A DNA stretch of 64,000 nt from Thelephora terrestris (GCA_015956445.1 WIUZ02000002.1:2790001-2854000), one strand, 5' to 3'; positions 1-12,599 are shown, counted from the first letter of the stretch. The notes: generated from the letters alone by a model not told the origin. Numbers and translations: made by a program.

Positions 1-2287
1 TGGGGAGCCGGATCTAAGCGATTCAAGTGGAGGGGCTGTTGGCGACGTTTCTCTCGAAGCAGATAAATCCGAAGTGGTGTGCATCAGTGAAAAAGCATCC
101 GCAACTTCAAGAAGAGGGAAAGGAGATGGGGCCGGAGGCGTATTTTGCTTGTCAGTGGGAAGGGAGGATGGGGGTTGTTTATCAAACTCCAGCTCGGAAA
201 TTTGAAAGCCTAAGGGGATGTTGTTATCAGGTAGGGCGTGCACATCTTGCCCATCGGGAGGGGATATATGGCCTTCGATGCCGAGAACCCCCTTCACTCC
301 TTCGTCTTCAGGGCACATTTCCAGGCACTGAAAAACGTCTTCGACACTGGGACGGTCGCTTGGTTGAGGCATCCAACATTGTTCCAACGTGCTCCACAGG
401 CGGTCTGCGAACCCCTCCTCGCGAAGAGGGCGTTCGCCTTTCAATACCTTCACGAAAACTGTTAAATCTCTGTCTTCGCGGAAAGGCGGGTTCCCGCTAA
501 CGATTTCGTAGATGACCATTCCCAGAGAATAACAGTCGGAGGATTTTGACGGGCGACTGGTCTTGAGCCCGAAGTCCTGCGGAGAGATACGCTCCGGGCT
601 CATCCATCGAGCTGTACCACCCTGTGCATATGAGCTGGAGGACAGAAGGTTTGCAGGGTCTGAGATGATCGTAAGGAGACCAAAGTCTGCCAGGTGGGCA
701 CGGCAACTTTGGTCGACCAGTATGTTAGCCTTGATAGAAAGATATAGTAAGATGGGAGAATGGCGCTCGGGTTGAAAGCTTACCCCCTTGAGGTCTCCAT
801 GAACCACTCCCCGTTCATGAATGTAGATCAAACCCCTTGCGGCGTCTCCCAACTAGATGAGTTGTCCGATTACCAATAAGATTGAAGCGAAAGGGGCGAG
901 GTGGCGAAAAACCTTACCAGCTTCAATCGGTCCGCGTCCGGGTTTGCCTCCACAAACTCGTTGAGGTTTCCATTGGGCATCCAGTCCGAGATCATTGCAA
1001 ACTGATTCATGGTCATCGTCACCCCTATCAGCGGTAGGACATTTGGATGACGGAGGGTCTTCCACGTTATGGCCTCCTTGCAGAATCTCTGCACAGGGCC
1101 CTCAGTGCACGGGTATGTGGAGAGTGCATACTCAACGACTAACCCCGATCACCTTCCCCAAATCGCTGTTTGAGAATATCCTTATGACCTTCACGGCAAC
1201 ATCCTTGCCGCGATATTGCCCCTTCCAAACGTCCGCGTACCCACCTTTATATAGCGCGTTGCCGGTTGGATCGTAGCACGCGGGGATCTCCATTGCTTTT
1301 GGAAGGAGTGCGTGGCGACCACACGTCCTGTACAGCGGCCTCAGACACTGGTTTTGGGCCCATGGCGAAAGATCGGGCATATCTAGTGCCTGTTGACGTG
1401 ATATATCAGCATAGGTTCTGCGAGATATATAGGCCTGCGATGATGAACCAATGTGCAACGTGCCTCGTTTATCACATCAATAAAGGTCTGTGCGTCGTCC
1501 CTAGGAAGGTAGCGAATCATGTCAACCACATCCTTGCACATGAGGATCTCCTCGATTAGAGAGGGTAGCTCATGCGGGGCAAACTTGCGTCTAATCAAGC
1601 GTTCAAAGGCTGAAGTACCGAACAGTCAACATTCCGCACAAGATCGGTCGCGGTAAGGCCAATTCTCACCTCCAGGCTCAGATACAGAGGTTGCGCCGCC
1701 AACAGAATGCATATACAGCTGTTGGGTGACACCTGAGCGCACAGGTTTGTCTCCGTTAAAGGGCAGGCTCGGTCTATCGAGATCATCGAGTATATCTTGG
1801 ATCTCTGTCTTGTATCCTTCAATCATTCCCTTTTTGTATTTGATTTGCGGAGTGCTTGTTCCTCTCTTGAGAGTCCGATGGATCTCTAATGTTACCCTGA
1901 GATTTCGTATTGAGCAGACATGCCCAAGGGCATAAGGCCAATCAACATACCGCCCTAAGTCTTCGAGTGCGACCCTCGTGGATTCGTCGAGATCATCAGC
2001 GTTCCTCTCCTCTATTGCGGTCTCCAACACCTCGCATGCGTTGAAACAGTAATCAGAAAGTTGTCCAGAATCTTTGTTGGCGATTTTCTTGTCCTAATTA
2101 GGTCAATGAGACCTAATAGTTCGCAAAGTAGACCTGGAGCAAGAGCACCAACCCGGACGAGAGCCAGGATGGCGCTAACAGTTCTAAAAACCTCCTTTGC
2201 AGGGGAAGACCCTGCTGCATTTCTGTCCAATATACCAATCCTATCGTCCAGGAGCGACGTTTGGGTCTTGTTTGAACGTGCAGACAT
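1..2287 (-). CDS. TKL-like protein kinase, tandem copy 1 (3' end beyond window)
   Basis: Likely cytoplasmic Ser/Thr or dual-specificity kinase of the TKL type expanded in mushrooms; substrate unknown. Read from 2287 leftward, a helical N-terminal region of about 280 residues precedes the kinase domain. Visible motifs: glycine loop GGYADVWKG, ATP lysine in VAVKVIR, HPNVLPLIGV, catalytic loop HGDLKG, DFG in LADFGLL, activation segment GGTARWMSPE, and CWMPQPSDRPS near the domain end. Introns were placed by comparison with the neighbouring paralog: 2094-2152 is clear, with others near 1620-1680, 1400-1460, 1100-1130, 840-920 and 700-775. After the kinase domain the frame stays open to base 1, so the C-terminal tail is incomplete here. 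The start at 2287 matches the start of the second copy. Family call is sure; individual exon edges are approximate. Confidence 0.85.
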
Positions 2288-2647
2288 TCTCGTTGGCTTG
2301 GTGTGAGATGTACAAGGAGAGGCTGTGAGCAGTTCTATATATGGCTCCCATAGAATTGGGAACGTGCTTGTTACACGTTAGGCTAGTTCGCATCACACGC
2401 CACAGCTGAGATATGGCCCGGCACAGAACTAAGCTATGTACATACATGCTCGTTACACGTGGACTACTTCCAAGCCGAAATTGTATGGGCGGCCCACCCA
2501 TCACGGACCGGGTGTAGGGGTTTGATTAGGTATACCGCACGAATGGGCTCGCTGAAGTCGGAACGTAGAAATATTTGGCACTACAGACCCCACCAAATAC
2601 TAGACATCAGTCCCGGCCACAATCCAGAGGCATCACCCCCCTAGGTC
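2288..2647. other. Intergenic region, kinase 1 promoter
   Basis: No gene is visible. The stretch lies between the stop of kinase copy 2 and the start of kinase copy 1 and should hold the copy 1 promoter. A TATA-like AGTTCTATATATGG sequence lies about 40 bases upstream of the copy 1 start, at roughly 2330-2343. Confidence 0.4.
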
Positions 2648-4933
2648 TCATCCCCTTCTAAAGCGTGTCCATCCTTTCTCTGGATTCGAGGCTGGATTCC
2701 AGCCTAACCGTGGGCCATCTTTCCCTTTGCCTACTTCCAAGAAAGAGAGCACCGGCAGAGTTTGGACGACGACGAGACTTCTTTTTCCGCATTGGGGGGG
2801 GGGGGGGGGGGGTAAAGCTGTGAAAGAGTCACCATTGACCTCCAGATTGGAATATTGATTGACCGGAGGGGTGCTGTCACCGGATGTATCTTGCTCGGCA
2901 CAAGAGGATATAGCGCTGTCAAAGCCGAGGTTCCCCTCCGCTCCTTTCTCTGTCCAATCGGAGCATGTTTCCAGACACTGCAGAACATTTTCGACACTGG
3001 GGCGGTCGCTCGGTTGAGGCATCCAGCACCGTTCCAACATGTACCATAGGCTGTTTACGAACCCCAACTCACGATGAGGGCGTTCGCCCGCCAATACCTT
3101 CACGAAAACAGCTAAATCCCTGTCTTCGTGAAAAGGCGGGTTCCCGCTGATGGTTTCGTAGATGACCATCCCAAGAGAATAACAATCCGAAGGTTTTGAC
3201 GGGCGACTGGTCTTGACCCCGAAGTTCTGCGGAAAGATACACTCTGGGCTCATCCAACGAGCCGTGCCACCCGGTGCATATGAACTGGAGGGCAAAGGGT
3301 TTTCCGGGTCCGAAATGACCGTAAGTAAACCAAAGTCTGCCAGGCGGGCGCGGCGGGTTTGGTCGATCAGTATGTTAGCCTTGATAGAAAGGCAGAATAA
3401 GATTGGAGAATGGCACACGGCTTGAGAAACATACCCCCTTGAGGTCTCCATGGACCACTCCCCGTTCATGGATGTAAATTAGACCCCGAGCGGTGTCTCC
3501 CAACTAGATGAGCAATCCGACCACCGGTCACCTTGGAGCAGAAGGGTGAAGTGGCAAAAGACTTACCAGCTTTAATCGGTCCGCGTCCGGGTTTGCCTCC
3601 ACAAACTCGTTGAGGTTTCCATTTGCCATCCAGTCCGAGATCATTGCGAACTTAACCTCGGTCATCGTCACCCCTATCAGCGGCAGAACATTGGGATGAC
3701 GGAGGGTTTTCCACGTTATGGCCTCCTTGCAGAACCTCTACACGGTGAATCCTCAATCCCCTGGTGCGTGGAGAGTTCATAATAAACAACTAACCCCGAT
3801 CACCTTCCCAAAATCGCTATTTGAGAACGTCCTTATGACCTTCACGGCAACATCTTGACCGCAATGTTTCCCCTTCCACACGTCCGCGTACCCACCGCTA
3901 TATAACACGTCACTGGTTCTGTCATAGCAAATGGGGATCTTCATCGCTTTTGGAAGAAGTGCATGGGTACCACACGTTCTGTAAAGTGGCCTCAGACACT
4001 GGTTCTGGGCCCACGGTGAAAGATCGGGCATGTCTAGCGCCTGATCATCGAAACATGTTAGTACAGATTCCGCGGGATAGATGAACCCGCGATGATGAAC
4101 CAACGCGCAACGTGCCTCGTCCACTACATCGATAAATGTTTGCGCATCTTCTCTAGGAAGGGAGCGGGTCATGTCAACCACGTCCTTGCACACAAGGATC
4201 TCCTCGATAAGAGAGGGTAGTTCATGCTGGACAAACTTGCGTCTGATCAAACGTTCGAAGGCTGAAGCCTTAAACGATCAACATTTTATAGAAAATCGAT
4301 CACGTTAAGGCGGTATCCCACCTCCGTGCTCGGATACAGGGGTCTCAACGGCACCGCCAGAAGAGACAGACAGCGATTGGGTGGTACTTTCGCACACAAT
4401 ATTGTCTTTGTTGATGGATGGACTCGGCCTATTGAGATCATCGAGTATATCTTGAATCTCCAACTTGTATCTCTTGATCGTTTCATTGTTATACTTGATG
4501 TGTGGCGTGCTTGCTCCTCTCCGTGAGAGTCCGCTCGATCTCTGAGGTGACCCTAGAATTTCGTGGTGAGCAGACAAGGCCAGCGGTACAAGGCCGATCA
4601 ACACACCATACTAAATCCCCGATTGCGACTCTCACAGATTTGTCTGTGTTCCCCTCCTCGATAGCGGCCTTCAACGCCTCGCATGCGGTGAAACACTGAT
4701 CAGAAAGTTGCACGGAATCTCTGTTGGCAACGGTCTTGTCCTAGTTGGGTCAATGAGACTTGAGAGCTCGCAGGCGGACGTGAAGCGAGAGTACTGACCC
4801 GGACCAGGGCTAGGATAGTGCTTACGGTAGTGAAAAGTTCCTTTGCAGGGGGATACCCTGCCGCGTTCCTGTTCAGGATGTCGATTCTATAGTCCAGGAG
4901 TGACATTTTGTCCTTGCGTAGTTGTACCGACAT
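2648..4933 (-). CDS. TKL-like protein kinase, tandem copy 2
   Basis: Paralog of the gene to its left, on the same strand, with the same domain order and intron positions. It starts MSVQLRKDKMSLLDYRIDIL. The kinase domain shows GGYADVWKG, VAVKVIR, HGDLKG, LADFGLLTV, GGTARWMSPECIF and CWMPQPSDRPSVENVLQCL. Introns include about 4742-4796 (GTCAGT to CTAG), about 4267-4325 (GTGGGA to CTTCAG), a short one near 4040-4090 with a CTAAC branch site, and 3380-3435. The long last exon runs from about 3380 to the stop at 2648 and carries a proline stretch encoded by a run of 19 G on the plus strand (2794-2812). A change in that run would alter the tail. The gene looks otherwise intact. Substrate unknown. 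Confidence 0.85.
2794..2812. repeat. Poly-G run in kinase copy 2
   Basis: Nineteen consecutive G on the plus strand. On the minus strand it codes the proline run in the C-terminal tail of kinase copy 2. Such runs are prone to slippage and to sequencing error, so the downstream tail frame is less certain than the kinase domain. Confidence 0.9.
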
Positions 4934-5160
4934 TGTCGCTGGCTGGGTGTGAGGTGTACTAGGAGAGGCTGCGAGCAGTTACAGGTACAGCCCTGTACAG
5001 CCTCCACATATGCTCTACGGTGCACGTGGCACTGCTTCCGAAAGAAAGTCGTGTGAATTCTATGGACGGACAAACTCCACCAGTAAACCTTTACACGTGG
5101 GAACCCTGTAAGTCTGTACGTAAGAATGGAGTGCAAGCTACAGCCGGTGCCGCTAGGCAG
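4934..5160. other. Intergenic region upstream of kinase copy 2
   Basis: No gene recognised. It should include the kinase copy 2 promoter. Sequence similar to the kinase genes begins to its right. Confidence 0.3.
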
Positions 5161-5189
5161 CTGTTTTCGAAAGGAAATCTAGACAGTTT

Positions 5190-5297
5190 TCCACAAGAGT
5201 TCGGTACATTGGCCTTGAGAGAAGAACAGTAAAAGACGGGAGAATGACGCAGGGTGTGAAAACATCCCCTTGAGGTTGCCGTGAACCGCTCCTTGTT
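5190..5297 (-). pseudogene. Third kinase copy, fragment left of FB1
   Basis: The stretch aligns by eye with the segment of the two kinase genes that covers the intron after HGDLKG and the catalytic loop. Compare the minus-strand equivalents of ACATCCCCTTGAGGTTGC and GTGAACCGCTCCTTGTT with 3430-3470. The match stops at 5297 and resumes at 15800, so FB1 sits inside this copy, within the codons before HGDLKG. No longer kinase segment is visible on the far side, so the copy was probably already decayed. Confidence 0.65.
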
Positions 5298-5339
5298 GAG
5301 CCCCTTCAGCTATCTTTTCTCCATGGGTCATGGGCCATG

Positions 5340-5990
5340 CAACGTTGTACAACCCATGACCCATGGAGAAAAGATACCATTGTACAGCCCATGACCAATG
5401 GGTAATGGAATAGTATCCGTTGCCCATGCCCCATGGGTTGTACAATAGTATCTGTTGCCCATGCCCCATGGGTTGTACAATAGTATCTGTTGCCCATGCC
5501 CCATGGGTTGTACAACAATATCCCTTCCCCATGCCTCATGGGTTGTACAATGCTATCCTTTCCCCATGGGGCATGGGTTGTACAATGCTATCCTTTCCCC
5601 ATGGGGCATGGGTTGTACAACACTATCCAATTCCCATGCCCCATGGGTTGTACAACGCTATCCAATTCCCATGCCCCATGGGTTGTACAACACTATCTGT
5701 TCCCCATGGGTCATGGGTTGTACAACACTATCCATTCTCCATGGGGCATGGGTTGTACAACACTATCCATTTCCCATGCCCCATGGGTTGTACAACACTA
5801 TCCATTCTCCATGGGGCATGGGTTGTACAACACTATCCAGTTCCCATGCCCCATGGGTTGTACAACACTATCCAATTCCCATGCCCCATGGGTTGTACAA
5901 CACTATCCAATCCCCATGCCCCATGGGTTGTACAACAGCATCTTGTGCCCATGGGGCATCAGTTGCAGAATGGTGTCCTTTCTCCATGTC
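5340..5990. repeat. FB1 left-arm 35-bp tandem array
   Basis: About 15 units of 35 bases, each with TTGTACAA and a core flanked by CCATG and CATGG. The core occurs in both orientations (ATGCCCCAT or its reverse complement ATGGGGCAT) and as a third form with ATGACCCAT. Because the unit is 35 bases and has no stop in one direction, all three plus-strand frames stay open through the array. These open frames are by-products of the repeat, not evidence of a protein. Confidence 0.9.
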
Positions 5991-6099
5991 CCATGGATTA
6001 TATCACTATTCCAGGAAAGGCGATACTTTATAAATCAACCATTAGCTGTGTGAATTTGAAAAAAATTAGACTCTGTTTGTATGCATGATAGACCATACA

Positions 6100-6125
6100 A
6101 GCCTTGCCGGGCTTCGCCTCGGCAT
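6100..6125 (-). other. Helitron 1 3'-terminal hairpin and end
   Basis: On the minus strand an imperfect GC-rich hairpin (arms GCCGAGGC and GCCCGGC around GAA) is followed by AAGGCTTG and then the host T. This is the usual layout of a Helitron termination signal. Confidence 0.7.
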
Positions 6126-6180
6126 TTGGTTGTGGTCTGAATAAGTATATTGGAAGAGATTCAAACTGTAGTATCTGCTA

Positions 6181-9100
6181 TCAGATCAGCAGTTCTTTAT
6201 ACGTTACATTTGTAGTAGTCAAGCATTCCAACGTAGGTAATCGTATGATCGCGTCTGAGCGATGTCGGATTCTCGACAACGCCGTGTAAAGTTGTCCGTG
6301 CGTGAACACATCCTGTGTCAAATCAACCCCGATGCAATCTAAAGTCAAGCCCTGGCAACTGTGAAAGGTGGAAGCGTAGGCAGGGGCGAGTGGGAATTGT
6401 CGGCGGCAGAGGGTATGCCCAGATGGCAATCGTTGCTTGAATGTGATGCAGGGAAGTAAAATGTCATCGGAGGTGGTTCTCGGGGTTTGGGTGCTGTGAA
6501 GTAGGCGAATGGTGATTAACCTCGCACCTGTTCCGACCACGACGACACGAACGTTCTTAACCAAGCCTTGGTCAATCGAGAAGTTTCACAAGAGGCGATA
6601 AACACCCCCTACCTTTACTGTAAGACGATAATCCGGCATCCCATTGGGGCGTTGGTGTCGGACGTAGTCTAAGACAGCATCGGGAGTAGGAAGGGGCCCA
6701 GAGTTGGTACCTGAATCGACGTTCGTTGCCTCTGCCACCTCGGTATGTTCCTCAAGTGAGTCTGCAGCATGGTATTTGCGAGAGGGGGAGGAAATCAAGG
6801 CAAGGACCGCGGCATTGTAGAGATCAACCTGTGCGTTAGTTGGTGCCAGGATACAACGTCGAAGGCATGCAGTGGGATCATTTGTAACATCTTGGCCATA
6901 AACGAAGTTGACGACATCTTTGACGTTGGTAATACAGGTGAAAAATGACAGGTTGACGTTGGGACCGGCGCCGTCACCAATCGCATCCACGAACGAAGCA
7001 AGTGCGGGGTCTTCGGCGTTTAGAATTGGCGTGATGAGTCGAGCAATCTTGAATTGGGACCAGAGGTGGCATTGCGAAATACATGCATTCAGGATGTCGA
7101 TCTTTGTGCCGTGCGGGACGACAGGGCAGGTTTGCCGGAAATCGCCAAGGAGGATAACAACTTTTCCACCAAAGGGTGTTTGATTGCCCATAATCTTCCG
7201 ACAACATTCTTCGACGCATGCTAAGACTGCTCGGTTCGCCATTGGAGCCTCGTCCCAGATAATAAGGTCACATCGCCGGAGAAGTTTGGCGCGTTGGTGA
7301 TGGGGATCAATCGTAGACTCGAGTAACTCGTTGTTTTCATTGACGGGGACCTAGATAATATTAGATGAATGAGCTTAATAATTCGCAGGCTTTACAGTTG
7401 ATTATGTACTCACGCCAAATGTAGAGTGTGTTGTACGTCCTCCAGGATAAAGTTGGGCCGCAAACGCTGAGGTTGCGGTAGGAAGAGCGATTCTCCCAGT
7501 AGCTCGTACCCATGCACAAAGTATGTTTACTAAGAACGTCTTCCCACGGCCAGCCTTCCCATCGACAAACAATAAAAGCGGTTCGTCATTCAAGATCGCC
7601 CGCTGAACTTGTGAAAACACATCTTGTTGCTCGTAGTTGAATGCTGACATCCCGGCGTCCACCTGTTGCCACAACGTTCCAGATTGCGAAGACCAACGGC
7701 GCAACTCCCATTCAACTTCATCTTCACGGGCTAAGGGCTGTGGTAATCCATAGTCTTCAAGGTGCTTGCCATGACCTTGGAGAAGGAATTCAAGTTGTTT
7801 GAGGGTTTCATTGCAACCGCGCTCAACATCTCCTGTGGATGCCAGGATGAGATCTTCGGAGATCTTGGATCGGAAATCCGTCCAGATTTGGAGTGGGGTC
7901 TCGGCGCACGAATTGGTGAGGAGGTGGATGAAGAGGATTCGCAGTTGGTGGGGCGTAGAGAGTGTATCTACAGCCTCTTGCATGCAAAAGTTGGCTTCGT
8001 CCCTATCTGCGAAGAGTCCCAACGCAATGCAAGCAGATTGAAATGATGGATGTACTGTGCCCTCGACTGTTTGAAGGTCCGCCCAACTGGTTCCAGGTCG
8101 GGATAACAGCAGGATTCGGAGGTAGAAGAGTTCCCCATGGGAGATGTGGACGGATTGGAGACGGGAGAGGTGAGGTCGTAAAGGGTCACGTTGGATAACG
8201 TGCATGGGAGGAGCCCCTCGGCTATTGTCGCGTTCCAGGAAAAAACCGGGTTTTCCAACGTTGGCACGGTCAAATTTCTTGAGGCGAAAGTGGGAGAAAT
8301 ATTCAGCATAGCATAGGTTGTTGAAGTTGCGTTGGTCAGTCCCATCAAGAAATGTTCCTTCAGGTCTCGTGAAATAATGTTCAAGATTCGAGAGGGTCCG
8401 AGAGGGGTTTGAGCGTTGGTAGCGTTGATGGTGAAAAGAATTGGGGAGATGGATTGGTAGTGCGGTCACTGCAGGAGTCTTCAGGGTGATGTTATACCCA
8501 AGGATGCGCCAGACAGCTTCGGGTGAAGAGAGATATCGTCCACTCCAGTACTCCTCAATTTCATCAACCGGTTCCTTGTGGGTATTGTCTTCACCCTCCG
8601 TGCGGATTCGAAATTTGGCTCGATCTGGGCCTATGGTGAAAATGTCGTTGAGTATGTTGCACCCGAAAGTATCTAACAAAAAATACCTTTGTGGATGTAT
8701 TTGAAGAGGTACTGGAATAGTTGACCACATCCTGCAATCTCCATATTCATGTGGCACTCGAATTTGCGGATAAGAGGGAGACAGTGGGGCACAACGAACG
8801 CATCTTCTTTTCCCCGGCGGTAGAGCACTCGATTTGAAGAGTCAAAGGAGGTTTGCTCCTGGGCGCATTTGGGATACCCGAACCGGCATATTCTCGCTCC
8901 ATCCTTCCACCTCTCGCAATATTTAAGAGGGTTTTGGGGAGAGGGAGGTGTGTTGTTTATGATGCTGGAGGGATGTGACGAATGAATCATGAAACGATGA
9001 ACTATCTCGGCATCTTCCGCTGCCTCTGGGATATGGGCGGATACGACGCGATCAATGTCCTCCGGTAGTATACAATCTTTTGTGTATTTTAGGAGGATGT

Positions 9101-10589
9101 GTGCATGAGGGAGGCCGCATTTTTGAAATTCAACACGCTGAATGCTGTAGAGAAGACGTCCAGCATTAGGGAACATCGTCCGAAAGAGGGTCATGAGACG
9201 CGATAATTTTTGCTTGAACACTCGACAAACAACAACGGGTATATCTGTAAAATTTTGGCCTGGTCGAAGACGTGATCGGATCTCCGGCCATTCGCCATTG
9301 CAGGTGAACGTGACGAAAAAAGTTGGAGGACCATATGTTGCAGCGAGTGTAAGCGAGTCTGCGATTTGATTAGATGACCAACGTCCAGAACCGAGGAATG
9401 ATGCTGGTAGGTAGATGTTATCCAAGTCTTGGAGATCCTCGTGACCCATGAGCGCAGCATCTTGTTCCTGGACGCGGAGATGTTCCTGATTAACACGTAT
9501 GTAGCGCAGGCGTGCATCAAGCTCGCGACTGAACATGTCAACAACATATTCGTTGGTCAATCGCCCGAAAATCGAGAACCGGGGTTCGCGAAGAAGTCGG
9601 GCTCGATAATGCCATATCTGAGTTGTTGGCGCGTCAGACTCAGCGCCACTGAGTGTGATTGCCAGTGGATCTCGTGCCGAAGAGGGTCGCAAACCCCACC
9701 CAAGAGTGCCGTGAGGGAAAAGGAGGGGGTAGGCCATGGGTTCCCACAGCCGACTGACAGTAGAGATTGACTGGGTACGGTTATCGGTTGTAGCGATGAG
9801 GAGGGATCGCGGGCTGATGGCTGAACGAAGGGTATTCTCGTAGCACATCACCGCGGCAATTTCAGCACAGCCAGAGTCTTGGACGACGATCGACGCAGTA
9901 CTGAATTGGAGGGGTTGTTGGAGTTGGAGGTTTCGTAGGGATAGCACACTTGATGCAAAGGGATTATAATGTGCGAGGGATGTTCGTACGGCCCGAATCC
10001 ACGACGATGGAATGTCTCGTGCTTGAGTGTGATGGGGAATGGACGAATCCTCAAACCCGTCGTATAGCATCCACCGGATAGCGGTATCATCTTGTGGACG
10101 CATACGAACCCAGTGATATATTTGACCGGCAACAGCAACGAAGCTGGGGTTTCCAGGGGTAGGAAATGCGTGTGTGGATTCCATCGCGGCGAAGGAAAAG
10201 ATAAGATTTAACTTTCGAGAAAGTCTCGAAATATCAGGGGATCTCAGAAATATGTTAAATTCATCAGGGAGGGGAGGAAGGGGTTGGATGGCGGAGTAAC
10301 GATTTCCGTTTGGACCACAACAAAATCCCGCCCTCTCGCCGGTTAAAAGCTCAATACCACATGTTTGGCATTGTTTGTTAGTTGCATGGTTGTTGATAGA
10401 CGCACCCCAGGTGAGTCGGGGTGTCGAGAGGGGCGCGATGTTCCAAGTATCGGACATGGAGGCAATAGAGGAAGTTGTTTCATTGCACATAGCAAGTAGA
10501 ATGTGGATAATCTCCACGTGAAGAGAAACACCCACTGCGTATGGGAGCAACGCGGCTAGTTGATGGCGGAACAGGTCGGTAGATGTCAA
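6181..10589 (-). CDS. Helitron 1 Rep-helicase (RepHel), one in-frame stop
   Basis: Rolling-circle replication initiator fused to a PIF1-family helicase. From 10589: an N-terminal Helitron-like region with CX2C-type cysteines ([10 protein letters not shown]), then the HUH Rep domain with GLPHAHILL and the tyrosine pair in [10 protein letters not shown], then the helicase with Walker [11 protein letters not shown], Walker B-type [18 protein letters not shown], and C-terminal [17 protein letters not shown] and YTALSRIR. Two introns are clear: about 8622-8686 (after KYIHKG) and about 7350-7425 (after HSTFG). At 6586-6588 a TGA interrupts the frame where related Helitrons have LLRN, and coding resumes at once in the same frame as [12 protein letters not shown]. 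The copy is therefore nearly intact but probably inactive. An upstream stretch (10623-10841) may be a 5' exon. Confidence 0.85.
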
Positions 10590-10622
10590 CGAATGTCAAG
10601 AACCTGATATTTCAAATAGAAG

Positions 10623-10841
10623 CTACATTTTTCGATTGTTAGTTACTGCCGTGGTTGGCTCCAACAGGGGGAGGACCGCCGCCGCACGCAGGTCGTGTGT
10701 GTCCTGACGTCTGGGGTTGCTACAGAATATATCAACAGATCTACTTGGCGGTGGGGGATAGGATGGACGTACAATAGGTTGAGAATAAAATATGTGTACA
10801 TGCATTACTCCACGACCTTGGTTTTCCTGTTGGATAGGCAT
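10623..10841 (-). CDS. Possible 5' exon of Helitron 1 RepHel
   Basis: Open frame on the same strand, 34 bases upstream of the RepHel start. It begins MPIQQENQGRGVMHVHIF and is proline-rich in the middle. No domain is recognised, and the splice join to the main frame was not settled. It could equally be leader sequence. Confidence 0.3.
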   Translation of the reverse strand: MPIQQENQGRGVMHVHIFYSQPIVRPSYPPPPSRSVDIFCSNPRRQDTHDLRAAAVLPLLEPTTAVTNNRKM

Positions 10842-11224
10842 CGGCGAATCTTGAGATGCTAGAACAGGGTTGAGAATCAGCTGCTATCTTAATGTTAGAG
10901 CGAACCTACCGCTAGACTGATTTTGCATGGGGAAATATGTTGACTGTAGTATCGAGGAGAATGGCTTGTGGTGGTCGGGTTGTTTACAGTCGTGGTTCAC
11001 TTTGGGTTAATGTCCGAAATTCGGTCAACAGGTCATGACACGCAAATGAAAAAGATGAGATTAGTAATCATAGATTTTGGTACACGGGCCGTTGAGTTAC
11101 ATGAAAGGAGCTTGACGACTTAGAATGGAAGTCGCTTAGTATGATCCGTGGTGCCAACGAAAAGGTCAATGTCGTCACACAACTCCCTAATGCCAAGAAT
11201 GAGCAATCTAAAAATCAGACGGAA

Positions 11225-12572
11225 TTAAATAAAACATACGTACCGTGCTGCTAATTCCATCTCATTGAACGCCAACAAAAGGGTCCACTGCTCCACGTCA
11301 GAGAAGATCCCGGTTGCAAGATACTCATATCGGTGGATAAGGCAAAGTGGTGCACATATCAATGCCGTCTGATGGAACACCCGTTGTATGTTCATCACTG
11401 CCACAGGCTCCGCACTAAATTGGAGAACTCCGTGCGCAGTCGCAACGCCATCCCAGCAATAAGCGAGGTCTTGGAGTGTGGGGTGCAGCGGGTTGCCAGG
11501 TCCAAGGTGATCAGGGTGTCCAAGTACAGACCACTTGATCAACTTCTGTCCAACGCTTCGGATGAACAGAGCGAGGTCTGTGACCAGTGCTTCGACTCCT
11601 TGTGTCTCGAGTGCAAAGTAGACACAGAAGTCGCTGTCACTGTTAGGATCGAAGCGGGGGTGACAAAAACTGATTGTATGAAGCGCTGAAACTTGCTCGG
11701 CATCCATGTTGGTGTCGTAGTTCAAAGTGAAAACCCTTGGATTGATCTATATACTTGTGGTAAGTGGGGCGTTCAATGAGAGTGAACAAAAGGCGTACCC
11801 GTAGAGACTCTGCAAATAAGAGTAGAGAAGATCGGCTCCTGTCGTGCAGGGACGCATGAAATGTCGTCAAGATATCTGGAATTCGCGCGGCTTGAACATC
11901 AACATTGTGAACACTTAGAAGCCGGTCACGGTCTCGCAATTCTGAATCCATAAGATATTAGAATGTAAGGTTAGATGAAGCACTTACTTCGGTCGATCTT
12001 ATCATCCAGAGGTGAAAAAAATATGCGCGAAGTGGGAGGGCCATACTGCTGAAGAGGGAGATGGAAAGATGTGAGGATGGGATCCAACGGCGCACGATGC
12101 GAGGGAAATCGCGATGAGCAAAAAGGGTGTCGGATATGCCGAGATTCCAGGGCGATATTGGTGGGGTGGCTGCCATTTGGTCTTGCAGGCTGGGGCGCAG
12201 TGTCGTGAGGGGCCCAATATCGCTGATGGCACTGATTGTTCCGATGACCGAGGCGGTGTGAACGGGACCAGAAGGAAGAGACTTCCTGAACTCCTCCCAA
12301 GACGACTGGAATGGAGTGCAGTGGACGACGTCAAGCATGCCATCTTCGTTACCCGGAAGCGCAGCCTTGGCGACCAGGAAGACAATGGTACCATCGGGAT
12401 ACAGGGCTTCAGAGTGGGGAGCGTATTTTCGAATAGAAACATTGATAGGCGGGTCGGAATTGATGAGATCCAGCGTGGATAGGTATTCAGTGTAATAGGA
12501 GGGGTTGGTCATTCGAGAGCCGTCTGAAAGGCAGAAAATGCCAGAAAGCAAAAAGGATGAGGCAGGAGCCAT
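11225..12572 (-). CDS. Helitron 1 accessory protein(s), function unknown
   Basis: Between the Helitron 5' end and RepHel, same strand. The coding signal starts at 12572 (MAPASSFLLSGIFCLSDG) and runs through YAPHSEALYPDGTIVFLVAK. A later exon on this strand includes LRDRDRLLSVHNVDVQAAR, with a likely intron of about 40 bases between them (GTAAGT at about 11988 to CAG at about 11946). A further segment (11225-11725) includes WSVLGHPDHLGPGNPLHP. Whether this is one spliced gene or two was not resolved; at least one more intron is needed near 12050-12250. I do not recognise the family. Some Helitrons carry single-strand DNA-binding (RPA-like, OB-fold) proteins, and the beta-rich N-terminal part would allow that, but no motif proves it. 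Confidence 0.5.
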
Positions 12573-12599
12573 TTCGGGGTGAGCGAGCAGGGGATAGAG

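Noticed and set aside
5340-5990. CRISPR array
   Set aside because: Units are contiguous with no unique spacers, in eukaryotic nuclear DNA.
5420-6088. Long plus-strand ORFs rich in MPHGLYN and similar motifs
   Set aside because: All three frames are open because the 35-base unit lacks stops on that strand. The same occurs on the opposite strand in the inverted arm.
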